DNA from: Clostridia bacterium
Lineage (GTDB): Bacteria > Bacillota > Clostridia > Oscillospirales > CAG-272
Assembly (NCBI GenBank): GCA_017518025.1
Contig: JAFWWR010000199.1
Coordinates: forward strand, 1-8,849
Direction of reading: 5' to 3'
DNA length: 8,849 bases
Positions 1 through 6,744 of the stretch are shown one piece after another. The position numbers were made by a program, and so were the translations under genes. The notes beneath the pieces were generated by a model that saw only the letters and a program-made list of their open reading frames with translations, made no database searches and was not told the DNA's origin. Numbering within the stretch: the first letter of the stretch is position 1; each line of letters begins with the position of its first letter.

Positions 1-1091
1 AAGGCGGGATCCCGGGCGACGGCGCTCATTCCCTCGAGCATCCGGACCACCGCAGTCCGGGCAAGTTCACGCATGCCGGTCTCGCAGAGACCTCTCACCG
101 CCGCGAAATTTGTGGGCGGCCAAACGCCTCCGAGCCAGTATCCGCCCGTTCTGTCGTAGTTCGGGTCGTCCGCCGACAGCGACGCAAAGGGGATCTTCGT
201 GAAGAATTCGCCGGGGTCGAACATGTGGTCCTTCATCCTCGAACGTCTTTCTCCGTCCGCCGCGCCGCCGAGGAGAGCCCAGAACGCCGCCGCGGTCTTG
301 GAGTTGATGAGTTTCACCTTCGTCCCTCTCTCGTCCCGGGCGAAGAAATCAAAATACCACCCTGCCCTGTCGCTCCAGTGATAATAATTGATCAGCGCGT
401 TTATCCTCGCTTTTTCGCTTCTGTAGAACGCCGCTTTGTCGGGCAGGCCCAGAACGTCGCAGATCCTGCTTATCCGGTCGGCGCTCAGCGCCTGCTGGCA
501 CGCAAGGTCAACGTGACACACGTCGCTTCCGTCCAGATGTTTTGCAAAATACCCGCCCCGGGGGGAGTTATCCATACCCGAGGACCCGGGATCCTCGAAC
601 CAGTAGAGGTCGCAGGTGTCCCTTTTTCTTTTGTTCTCGATGAAGGAATAGATCCCTTCCAGCGCGGGGAGGACCTCCCCGAATCGCGAGCTGTCGCCGG
701 AGACGAGGTAGTGCTCCCACTCCGCCCACGCCATGAGCGGCGGGTTGATCCTCTCGCCGTAGGCGGGTTCTCCCGTCTCGATGACGTAGGCCATGGACAT
801 GAAGCCGTCCGACTCGCGCCTCAGCATATAGAGGTTGTCCAGATTATTCAGCGCGTTCAGCGTGCCGTTGGAATAATTGGTGATGAACGTCATGATGCAC
901 GAGTCCCACTGCCAGGTGACGCCCACGCCCGGCATGCAGGTCATGATGTCCTTCCAGCCGGGTTTGTTCAGGTATTCCACGTTCCGGAACGCCAGCTCCC
1001 ACGCCTTGTAGTACAGATCTATCCAGTCTTCGTGCCCTTCGAGGATAGGCCTCGGAAGCTTGTCCCTGTCGTAAATGAATCTCTCTCCCAT
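1..1091 (-). CDS. Clan GH-G glycosidase (trehalase/GH63-like), partial, C-terminus cut by window edge
   Basis: Leftward gene, read as 363 complete codons from ATG at 1091 to the window edge with no stop. Seen: WQWDS at residues 60-64, a PPLMAWAEWEHY segment near 118-128, SGMDNSPR at 171-178, and GGYWLGGVWPPTNF at about 316-329. These match, in order, conserved blocks of the (alpha/alpha)6-barrel glycosidases of clan GH-G (GH37 trehalases, GH63 glucosidases and mannosylglycerate-hydrolase-like enzymes). In that family the Asp of the SGxDNSxR block, here D174, is the general acid; the catalytic base lies in the missing C-terminus. No signal peptide, so it probably acts in the cytoplasm on an imported disaccharide or glycoside. 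The start is fixed by AAGGAG at 1098-1103. A terminator separates it from the upstream membrane-protein gene and no strong promoter of its own is visible. Substrate cannot be told; trehalose itself is not established. Confidence 0.85.
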   Translation of the reverse strand, partial: MGERFIYDRDKLPRPILEGHEDWIDLYYKAWELAFRNVEYLNKPGWKDIMTCMPGVGVTWQWDSCIMTFITNYSNGTLNALNNLDNLYMLRRESDGFMSMAYVIETGEPAYGERINPPLMAWAEWEHYLVSGDSSRFGEVLPALEGIYSFIENKRKRDTCDLYWFEDPGSSGMDNSPRGGYFAKHLDGSDVCHVDLACQQALSADRISRICDVLGLPDKAAFYRSEKARINALINYYHWSDRAGWYFDFFARDERGTKVKLINSKTAAAFWALLGGAADGERRSRMKDHMFDPGEFFTKIPFASLSADDPNYDRTGGYWLGGVWPPTNFAAVRGLCETGMRELARTAVVRMLEGMSAVARDPA

Positions 1092-1136
1092 TTCTGTCTC
1101 CTTGCGACGTCGTTTTTCATCCGTATCGTTTATTGC

Positions 1137-1163
1137 GAAAAAGCCGCGGGACCGCCCGCGGCT
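1137..1163 (-). terminator. Intrinsic terminator after the 151-aa membrane protein gene
   Basis: On the minus strand a perfect 9-bp stem AGCCGCGGG/CCCGCGGCT (1142-1150 with 1155-1163) with a 4-nt loop runs into five T residues (plus-strand A at 1138-1142). It lies 13 bp past the stop at 1176-1178 and 46 bp before the glycosidase start, so the two leftward genes are probably not simply co-transcribed, unless readthrough feeds the second. Confidence 0.8.
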
Positions 1164-1175
1164 CGGGATCGTTTT

Positions 1176-1631
1176 TTACCGTTTTGCGTGAGGGTCGTAT
1201 ACGACCTCATCCTGCTCGTCCTTTTTTTCGTTCCCCTTTTTCTTTCCCCTGAAGAACCAGAAGACGAATTCCGCGACGGAGAACGCCACCGCCACCGCGG
1301 GAGACACCGCCGCGAACAGTCCGATGAACCAGCCCTTGAAGATCGTGACCACCACCATGATGGTGCAGATCCCAAGGGAGATCCCGTTCTCGAACATGGA
1401 GTAGAACGCGAAATCGTCGTCGTCCGTACCCTTCATCAGTTTGAAATGGAGAATAAAATCAAGAGCGGTCAGCAGAAAGATCAGGATGATCGAGAAAACG
1501 ATCAGCTCGGCTCCGGATTTTGTCAGTTTTCCGTCCGTTCCGAACGCGAAAACGCTGGTCCAGCCGAACCAGATAAGCAAAACTATATACACCAGCCGGT
1601 AAAAGGCCGCGAGAGATTTCGTCACCTTCAT
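1176..1631 (-). CDS. Small four-helix integral membrane protein, unknown function
   Basis: A 151-residue protein with about four hydrophobic spans (residues 10-30, 41-64, 79-98 and 101-128), a short acidic cluster (D70-D73) in the loop between spans 2 and 3, and a charged C-terminal tail rich in Lys, Glu and Asp. I do not recognise a family. The odd number of loop charges and lack of conserved polar residues within the helices give no hint of transport chemistry. ATG at 1631 is supported by AAAGGAGATG at about 1638-1647 and by a well-spaced promoter just upstream (1655-1683). It is divergently transcribed from the large hydrolase-like gene, and its transcript appears to end at the hairpin 1137-1163. 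It ends with TAA. That it is a real gene is likely; function is unknown. Confidence 0.8.
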   Translation of the reverse strand: MKVTKSLAAFYRLVYIVLLIWFGWTSVFAFGTDGKLTKSGAELIVFSIILIFLLTALDFILHFKLMKGTDDDDFAFYSMFENGISLGICTIMVVVTIFKGWFIGLFAAVSPAVAVAFSVAEFVFWFFRGKKKGNEKKDEQDEVVYDPHAKR

Positions 1632-1654
1632 GTTTTCATCTCCTTTCGCGCTTT

Positions 1655-1683
1655 AGTATAACACATATTCCGGGAAAAAGCAA
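1655..1683 (-). promoter_or_regulatory. Sigma-A type promoter for the 151-aa membrane protein gene
   Basis: Minus strand: -35 TTGCTT (1678-1683), 17-bp spacer, -10 TATACT (1655-1660). Transcription would start near 1648, directly ahead of the AAAGGAG ribosome site. It faces away from the promoter at 1732-1760, leaving 48 bp between the two -35 boxes. Confidence 0.65.
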
Positions 1684-1731
1684 CTTTATCGCAGAGCTGA
1701 TAAAATTATAAAAAACGCCTCCTCCCCGCCC

Positions 1732-1760
1732 TTGAAACTTCCGCCGGTATATGGTATCAT
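1732..1760 (+). promoter_or_regulatory. Sigma-A type promoter for the large hydrolase-like gene
   Basis: -35 TTGAAA (1732-1737), 17-bp spacer, -10 TATCAT (1755-1760), placing the transcript start near 1767. The upstream in-frame ATG at 1751 would lie before this start point, which rules it out as the translation start. The A/T-rich stretch at 1700-1716 just upstream could act as an UP element (inference). Confidence 0.7.
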
Positions 1761-1795
1761 TAACGTATGAGACAGGACAAACCAAAAACCGCGAC

Positions 1796-1800
1796 GGAGG
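1796..1800 (+). promoter_or_regulatory. Ribosome binding site that fixes the start at 1808
   Basis: GGAGG at 1796-1800 sits 7 nt before ATG 1808, an ideal distance. No comparable site precedes the upstream in-frame ATG at 1751. Confidence 0.8.
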
Positions 1801-1807
1801 ATTATTT

Positions 1808-4699
1808 ATGAAGCTTGATTTCAGGATCGATTTCGGATATCAGTATCTCTACTCGAGAAGGCACTACCACCCCGTATACGTCTGGGACGGTTCCCTCTCC
1901 TGCGAGGGGGGCAGGATCGACAAGTCGTTCCGGCTCGACTACCCCGTGATCTGGTTCGGCCCCGGTCTGTCGGCGCGGGAGATCCCGCTGGACGGTCCCC
2001 GGTGGTCCATCCGCACCAAGAGAGGCGTCGCCGGAGTCAGGTTCGAGACGGAGGTCGGGGACGGCGCCGTGTTCTCCTTTGAGACGGAGAGCTTCAGCGT
2101 GAAATTCTCAGCGGCGGAGCTGCGGAAAAAGGGACGGCTCGAGTATCCCGTAGGTCCGAAATACCTCGGATGCTCCGTCATCGTGACTCTGGACCGGTAT
2201 CTGTGGTTCCGGCCCGCACCCGCGCCGGGAGAATCGGCCATCGAATCTTACGACATGGGCCTTCCCGTCCACAACTGGCACCGGATGGATCTGGCGTGGC
2301 TCATGCCGGGACAGGATCTCACCTTCAAAGTGAACATCCCCGAGCCATCCCACGACTACGAGGAGACTCTTTTCCACACGCAGGCGATGATCGCCAAGGA
2401 GTACGATCCCGAGAAGAATACCCAGGTATCGTCATATATCGAGCTCGCCCTTCTGTGCGACGGCGAGATCGTGAAGAAGTATAAAAAGTACTACCGTTAC
2501 CACGACTATTTTATCCAGTTCCTGGAGGACGACTGGGTGAGAGTGCAGCTCTCCCCCGGCGAGCACGTCATCACCATCAGGAATCTGTCTTCCCTCTGCT
2601 TTTGCCCCAGCCGGATCAAATGGAGGCAGTGCGGCTACGACCACGGCCAGCTCTCCCTTCCCGAGTGGGTGCTGAAGGGCGAGGAATTCTTCGGCCGCGT
2701 CTTCGCGGCAAGGCCGGACAGGATGACCGTCGCTCTGCCCGACGGGGAGATCACGCTGGACTGCGAGAAGGGATGGAACGAGTTCCGATTCCGTCTTGAC
2801 GAACCCGGCATGGCGAAATTCCGCGCCGGGACCGAAGCGGAGGTAGAGGTCCTCGACGCCGAGCCCGAAGCGGACCCCGTCCGCGTGGGCTACGACATGA
2901 CCGCCGTCCCCCACGACGGCGAGGGATTCATGGACTGGCTTCTTGATTACACGGCGCGCACGCGCCTCGGCAACTACATAATGTTCCGCTCCTTCAAGGA
3001 GGGGAACGTGCCTGACGAGCTGCTCACCCGCTGGGGCGAGTTCTGCCGCGACCACGGTTTGTGGGTCTCCGCTTGCACCGACTACATGAGCGGCGCACTC
3101 GTCAGGGCGTCAGGCAATATGTTCAGCGACTGCGGCCTCCACGAATACCCCGGCAAAGTCTACGCCTACGATCCCGCGGAGCCCTATGCGTCCGACGACA
3201 TGGAGACGGCGGCGCGAAAATACATCGAAGATCTGAAGATCGAGATCGACCGGGCGCACACCGTGGCGGACTGTACCGCTTTCGGCGACGCCTCGGGCGG
3301 CATCAGATACAGCTTCCTCGCGGGCGCGGATTTCGTGAGGGCGGAGACCATGGTGGGCAACACCTCCACTCTTCTCACCCAGGCGAGACCTGCGGCGGAG
3401 GCGCTGGGCAAGGGGCGCTGGGGCGTCCATATCGCCATCCAGCACAACTTCCAGCCCTACCACGAAAATCATCTCGGCCAGTACTTCCTCTCGCTCATGC
3501 AGCCGTGGATGATGGGCGCGAACACCATATACGAGGAGGACTGTCTGTTCATCCTCACCAAAGAGGAACGGCAGTGCTGGGACGACCTGCTCACCAAGGG
3601 CAAGCGCGACATGACGAGGCGGTTCTTCAAATTCGTGTCGACCCACCCGAGACGCGGCAGGAACGTGCGTAAGATCGCGTTCCTGGAGGGCCGCTGGGCG
3701 GCGCCGTTCAACGGATTCATCTGCGACTCGGAACAGGATCCGCACTACTCCGTGTGGGGTCTCTTCGGCAACAGTTCGCCGGAGTGGGGCCACGGTCAAC
3801 CGGAGAAATCGCGCCAGGTGCTGGACGTTCTCATGCCGGGCGCGTCGACTCACCCTCTGAGACAGCGGTTCGATATGCGCAGGTTCTTCTTTACGGGGAC
3901 CCCCTACGGGGACTTTGACTGCGTGCCCGTGGAGGCCTCCGCGGATTATCTTAAAAACTACGGCCTCATCCTCAATCTCGGCTGGCATACGGCGAATGAG
4001 GAGGACGAGGCGAAACTCACGGAATTCGTGAGGAACGGCGGCGTCATCCTCACCGGGATACCGCAGTTCTCGCGCCACAAGAAGAGAGAGTTCCTCCGCG
4101 ACATGGAAGATCTCGATCTGATCCGCGACGGCGACCTCACGGAACTGTGCGGCATCCGCGTCAAGGGACGGGGCAAGGAATACTCCGGCCAGTGGAACGC
4201 CGCAGGCAGAGAGAGCTACGTCGAGCCGGCGCTGTCGGCTCTCCCCAGCGACGACGTCACGGAGGACGGACGCGCGTACCTTGCCGAAGTGGAGCTCTCC
4301 GGAGCCGAGGTCGTGGCGTGGGATTCCTTCACCGGGGAACCGATGCTGGTGAGAAACCGCGTGGGCGACGGATACGTCTACACGCTGACGCTCTGGGCGT
4401 ATCCCGGCCACGAGCTGTTCCGTGAGTTCAGCGCCGCCATCGTGGCGCGTCTCGCGGAGGAAACGCTGACGGACACCTACGTGGAAGATCCATCCGGCGA
4501 GGTGTTCTGGACCAGGTACGTGGAGGATGAGGGCGGGACGCTGATGCTCCTCAACACCGACTGGACGGAGAAGGGCAACGAAAAAGCGGTGGTGATCCGC
4601 TTTGACGGCAAGTCTTACTGCACCTCGGTAAAGGAGCGCGAGGCGCTCATCCTCACGCTGAGAGACGGGGACGTCTCCGAGGAGCGCGTAACGCTGTAA
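1808..4699 (+). CDS. Large putative glycoside hydrolase, TIM barrel plus amidotransferase-like domain, family unassigned
   Basis: A 963-residue protein without signal peptide, so probably cytoplasmic. Seen: a beta-rich N-terminal part (about 1-355, many alternating hydrophobic strands and aromatic residues); a region about 358-680 with the alternating pattern of a TIM barrel; a segment at 717-760 with an LNLGW turn, an acidic helix and FVRNGGVILTG, which resembles the class I amidotransferase-like domain that follows the barrel in GH42-type enzymes; and a C-terminal beta domain with LMLLNTDW near 917-924. Candidate catalytic acids (inference) are E513 in RAETM, E553 in HENH, and E576/E577/D578 in a YEED block at the end of a barrel strand. 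ATG 1808 is chosen over the in-frame ATG 1751 because of the ribosome site at 1796-1800 and the promoter at 1732-1760. The opposite-strand neighbour is a GH-G glycosidase, consistent with sugar metabolism. Enzyme class is likely; substrate unknown. Confidence 0.85.
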   Translation: MKLDFRIDFGYQYLYSRRHYHPVYVWDGSLSCEGGRIDKSFRLDYPVIWFGPGLSAREIPLDGPRWSIRTKRGVAGVRFETEVGDGAVFSFETESFSVKFSAAELRKKGRLEYPVGPKYLGCSVIVTLDRYLWFRPAPAPGESAIESYDMGLPVHNWHRMDLAWLMPGQDLTFKVNIPEPSHDYEETLFHTQAMIAKEYDPEKNTQVSSYIELALLCDGEIVKKYKKYYRYHDYFIQFLEDDWVRVQLSPGEHVITIRNLSSLCFCPSRIKWRQCGYDHGQLSLPEWVLKGEEFFGRVFAARPDRMTVALPDGEITLDCEKGWNEFRFRLDEPGMAKFRAGTEAEVEVLDAEPEADPVRVGYDMTAVPHDGEGFMDWLLDYTARTRLGNYIMFRSFKEGNVPDELLTRWGEFCRDHGLWVSACTDYMSGALVRASGNMFSDCGLHEYPGKVYAYDPAEPYASDDMETAARKYIEDLKIEIDRAHTVADCTAFGDASGGIRYSFLAGADFVRAETMVGNTSTLLTQARPAAEALGKGRWGVHIAIQHNFQPYHENHLGQYFLSLMQPWMMGANTIYEEDCLFILTKEERQCWDDLLTKGKRDMTRRFFKFVSTHPRRGRNVRKIAFLEGRWAAPFNGFICDSEQDPHYSVWGLFGNSSPEWGHGQPEKSRQVLDVLMPGASTHPLRQRFDMRRFFFTGTPYGDFDCVPVEASADYLKNYGLILNLGWHTANEEDEAKLTEFVRNGGVILTGIPQFSRHKKREFLRDMEDLDLIRDGDLTELCGIRVKGRGKEYSGQWNAAGRESYVEPALSALPSDDVTEDGRAYLAEVELSGAEVVAWDSFTGEPMLVRNRVGDGYVYTLTLWAYPGHELFREFSAAIVARLAEETLTDTYVEDPSGEVFWTRYVEDEGGTLMLLNTDWTEKGNEKAVVIRFDGKSYCTSVKEREALILTLRDGDVSEERVTL

Positions 4700-4707
4700 A
4701 AGGGCAT

Positions 4708-4750
4708 AAAAAAAACGTCGCAGGCGGTCAGGCCGCCTGCGGCGTTTTTT
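4708..4750. terminator. Bidirectional intrinsic terminator between convergent genes
   Basis: A perfect 9-bp stem CGCAGGCGG/CCGCCTGCG (4719-4727 with 4733-4741), loop of 5, extended by further A-T and C-G pairs around one T-G step. It is followed by six T on the plus strand (4745-4750) and preceded by an A-run that gives a long T-run on the minus strand. It sits 8 bp after the stop of the large hydrolase-like gene and 3 bp after the stop of the leftward membrane protein, so it serves both. Confidence 0.88.
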
Positions 4751-4752
4751 CG

Positions 4753-5550
4753 TCAGTTATTACGCGGGGCGCTCCTTCTGTTTTTGATCCCCGCGGCGAT
4801 GAGCCAGACGAGGGCAAAAGCGAGGAAATACAGGATCAGCATCATAGGCGGATTCAGAAACACGAGTCCCTTATCCGTCAGGCGGGACGCGACCCCCTCG
4901 AAGAACGGCACGCCGCCAAGCTCCCGGTAGAGCATGAAGTCGAACTTCCAGATAAAATCGACGGGGATAACGACGACCGAGGCGACAAGGTGGAACAGAT
5001 ACCCCCGGGTGACGGTGGCAAAACTGATATTCCGCGGAGTTGTGACGAGGATCAGAAGGCCCATGAAGACCATGAGGAAGTGCCACAGCATGGAGTAGAG
5101 CGCGCCGAAGGAGAGGAACGGGTAAAAGTAGAACGCGTTGAGGAACAGCATGGTGGCAAACCCGCCGACCACGCCGCCGGTGGCGATCCAGCAGGACGCC
5201 GCGTCGCTGATCTTCCCTTTTCCGAAGCCGGCGATGAGGGCGGCGGGCATGATGAGGGAACAGGAGTCGAAGGGCAGAAGGTAGAAGTTGAATCCTCCGT
5301 TCAGCCGGACGTCGAAGTACGACTCCCACGCCGTCTTGCCGATGTAAAGCGCGGTGAGGAATATCCCGAGGACGCCGATCATCCGGCGCACCGTCTCACG
5401 CTTCGTCCTGCGGAGCGCCATGAGCAGCGCCACAAGGAGTACCGCAGAGATCGCGAGATAAAGATATTGGGCGAGGCCGCCGTGGTCCTGCCCCGTATAC
5501 CCCGGGATGTTGTATTTGTACGCGAAGAAGTTGTAGTTTCCGGTAAACAT
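4753..5550 (-). CDS. Seven-helix membrane protein of the YwaF/TMEM164-like group (TIGR02206-type)
   Basis: A 265-residue protein with about seven hydrophobic spans (roughly 26-46, 57-76, 88-108, 120-140, 148-170, 183-200, 236-255). LPFDSCSLIMP at 91-101 and the LWHFLMVFMG stretch at 155-164 resemble the conserved blocks of Bacillus YwaF-like proteins and the related TMEM164 fold. The function of the bacterial members is not established; the human TMEM164 has been linked to phospholipid acyl transfer, but carrying that over is speculation. Start: the frame is open up to a TTG at 5613, but that TTG is the first triplet of the -35 box of the promoter at 5585-5613, so it cannot be on the transcript. 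ATG 5550 is the first good start downstream, with a G-rich weak ribosome site (GGGGGGTG) about 9 nt upstream. It ends with TGA and shares a terminator with the convergent gene. Confidence 0.8.
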   Translation of the reverse strand: MFTGNYNFFAYKYNIPGYTGQDHGGLAQYLYLAISAVLLVALLMALRRTKRETVRRMIGVLGIFLTALYIGKTAWESYFDVRLNGGFNFYLLPFDSCSLIMPAALIAGFGKGKISDAASCWIATGGVVGGFATMLFLNAFYFYPFLSFGALYSMLWHFLMVFMGLLILVTTPRNISFATVTRGYLFHLVASVVVIPVDFIWKFDFMLYRELGGVPFFEGVASRLTDKGLVFLNPPMMLILYFLAFALVWLIAAGIKNRRSAPRNN

Positions 5551-5584
5551 GACCGAACACCCCCCGATGATCGTCGTTAAGACA

Positions 5585-5613
5585 AGTATATACGATTCAG
5601 AACGGGATTGCAA
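5585..5613 (-). promoter_or_regulatory. Sigma-A type promoter for the YwaF-like gene
   Basis: Minus strand: -35 TTGCAA (5608-5613), 17-bp spacer, -10 TATACT (5585-5590). The transcript would start near 5578, giving a 5' leader of about 28 nt before ATG 5550. This position excludes the upstream TTG at 5613 as a start codon. Confidence 0.72.
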
Positions 5614-5659
5614 GCAGTTTCTTTTTCGCGGAGAATCGGCGCCGGAACCATAAGATTCA

Positions 5660-5808
5660 GTTATGATCGCCTGACGGCGAGTTTTGAGTTATGATTTGCT
5701 TCGCAAAGTTATGAGTTGCCTCCGGCAACGTTGACTTCGCCGGGCGATCATATCATAACGTTCCGCGGAGCGGAACTCATAACTTTCCCCGCATGGCGAA
5801 ATCATAAC
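5660..5808. repeat. Array 1: six mini-hairpins separated by GTTATGA / TCATAAC heptamers
   Basis: Fills the gene-free stretch between the YwaF-like promoter and the potassium channel promoter (5614-5909); the 46 bp before it (5614-5659) show nothing recognisable. Layout: GTTATGA 5660; stem TCGCC/GGCGA with 4-nt loop (5667-5680); GTTTTGA and GTTATGA (5681-5694); TTTGC/GCAAA, loop TTC (5695-5707); GTTATGA 5708; GTTGCC/GGCAAC, loop TCC (5715-5729); variant spacer 5730-5736; TCGC/GCGA, loop CGG (5737-5747); TCATA plus TCATAAC (5748-5759); GTTCCGC/GCGGAAC, loop GGA (5760-5776); TCATAAC 5777; an imperfect stem with a CCC bulge and loop ATG (5784-5801); TCATAAC 5802. Spacers flip to the reverse complement around the fourth hairpin, so the whole block is also a large inverted repeat (ATGATCGCC 5663-5671 pairs with 5743-5751). 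No open reading frame is supported. Function is unknown; possibilities are a MITE-like intergenic element or a structured RNA. Confidence 0.85.
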
Positions 5809-5829
5809 TGATAACTGATAACTGAAAAG
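5802..5829. repeat. Tandem heptamers at the right end of array 1
   Basis: Four heptamers in a row: TCATAAC (5802-5808), TGATAAC (5809-5815), TGATAAC (5816-5822), TGAAAAG (5823-5829). The first equals the array spacer and the next two differ from it by one base, so this looks like spacer units that lack hairpins, perhaps the substrate or remnant of slippage expansion. Confidence 0.75.
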
Positions 5830-5833
5830 CGTC

Positions 5834-5858
5834 CGGCTGGTCGGTCAGCCGTTTTTTT
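5834..5858 (+). terminator. Orphan intrinsic terminator between array 1 and the channel gene
   Basis: Stem CGGCTG/CAGCCG (5834-5839 with 5846-5851), 6-nt loop, then seven T (5852-5858). No rightward gene precedes it within about 1.1 kb (the YwaF-like gene is leftward), so it would end either a transcript arising in or reading through the hairpin array, or insulate the channel promoter just downstream. No convincing rightward promoter is visible upstream of the array. Confidence 0.65.
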
Positions 5859-5909
5859 GTCGCTGTCTGACACTGCCTGTCGGTACGTGGGGATTGTTTC
5901 CGGTTTGTC

Positions 5910-5938
5910 TTGATTTTGCGGGGGGATTGGTTTATAAT
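5910..5938 (+). promoter_or_regulatory. Sigma-A type promoter for the potassium channel gene
   Basis: -35 TTGATT (5910-5915), 17-bp spacer, consensus -10 TATAAT (5933-5938). The predicted start near 5945 leaves a leader of only about a dozen nucleotides before ATG 5957, so the ribosome site would lie at the very 5' end of the message. HAD, PHP and deacetylase genes downstream may be read from this promoter, as no terminator intervenes before the HAD gene. Confidence 0.72.
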
Positions 5939-5956
5939 TATGGGAGGAGAATTTGG

Positions 5957-6718
5957 ATGAAGGAGAAAACAGGTTTGAGAAAAAGAATATTTGAGATAAT
6001 CGAGAAATCCGACGGAAACGACCGTTTGAGTACCGTCTACGATTTTTCAATGATAGTCGTTATCATTATCAGTCTTATTCCGCTTGCCTTCAAATCCGAA
6101 AACACGGTTTTCTATTTTTTCGATAAGATTTCAGTCGCAATTTTCATTGTTGATTACATACTTCGTTGGGTAACGGCAGATTACAAATTTGAAAAAGCAG
6201 GCCCGGTTTCATTTATCCGGTACCCATTTTCACCTATGGCGATCGTGGACCTGATTTCAATTCTCCCCTCTCTCACTTTTGTAAGCAGCGGATTCAAGGT
6301 ACTTCGCGTGCTCCGTATGATAAGAGCTTTGAGAGTGTTTCGTGTTTTTAAAGCGGTCAGATACTCCAGATCATTTGAGATCATAGGGAATGTTCTACGC
6401 TCATCAAAAAGAACGTTGTTAGCAGTAGGCGCATTGGCAGTAGGATATATTATGGTCTCTGCGCTTGTCGTTTTCAACGTCGAACCTGATTCATTCTCCA
6501 ATTTCTTTGATGCGGTTTATTGGGCAACAGTTTCGCTGACAACCGTCGGTTACGGAGACATTTATCCTGTGACAACTATCGGACGTATCATCACCATGTT
6601 TTCTTCTATTTTCGGCATTGCGATTGTGGCACTCCCCGCAGGTATCATTACGGCCGGGTACATGAACGAAATAAGAAAAGAGCATGATTCCGACCAGGGT
6701 GATAACAAAGACAAATAA
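5957..6718 (+). CDS. Voltage-gated potassium channel (six-helix Kv type)
   Basis: A 253-residue inner-membrane channel that passes K+ down its gradient when the membrane depolarises (family knowledge). Seen: S1 about 28-45, S2 51-72 with D66, S3 92-108 with D98, and a textbook S4 with basic residues at every third position (K114, R117, R120, R123, R126, R129, K132, R135). S5 spans 151-173, a pore helix precedes the selectivity filter TVGYGD at 196-201, and S6 is about 205-235, ending in a short charged tail without RCK or cyclic-nucleotide domain. Length is normal for bacterial KvAP-like channels. ATG 5957 is chosen over a TTG at 5894, which lies upstream of the promoter; GGAGG at 5943-5947 is 9 nt upstream. 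The gene is clearly AT-richer, with A/T-ending codons, than every neighbour, which suggests later acquisition. It ends with TAA, 26 bp before the HAD gene. Confidence 0.95.
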   Translation: MKEKTGLRKRIFEIIEKSDGNDRLSTVYDFSMIVVIIISLIPLAFKSENTVFYFFDKISVAIFIVDYILRWVTADYKFEKAGPVSFIRYPFSPMAIVDLISILPSLTFVSSGFKVLRVLRMIRALRVFRVFKAVRYSRSFEIIGNVLRSSKRTLLAVGALAVGYIMVSALVVFNVEPDSFSNFFDAVYWATVSLTTVGYGDIYPVTTIGRIITMFSSIFGIAIVALPAGIITAGYMNEIRKEHDSDQGDNKDK

Positions 6719-6744
6719 AAAACATTTTCAAGAAGGAGACGCCT

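Noticed and set aside
225..1661. A 478-codon open frame on the plus strand
   Set aside because: It runs antisense through both the glycosidase and the membrane-protein gene, contains repetitive Arg/Glu/Asp-rich shadow sequence, and has no ribosome site; the minus strand has recognisable family motifs and good starts.
1751..1807. Longer N-terminus of the large hydrolase-like protein starting at ATG 1751
   Set aside because: This ATG lies next to the -10 box, upstream of the predicted transcript start, and lacks a ribosome site; ATG 1808 has an ideal one.
3110..4411. A 433-codon open frame on the minus strand
   Set aside because: Antisense shadow of the large hydrolase-like gene, rich in Arg/His/Val as expected for the complement of GC-rich codons, with no domain resemblance.
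5551..5613. Longer N-terminus of the YwaF-like protein from TTG 5613
   Set aside because: The TTG is part of the -35 element of its own promoter and there is no ribosome site before it.
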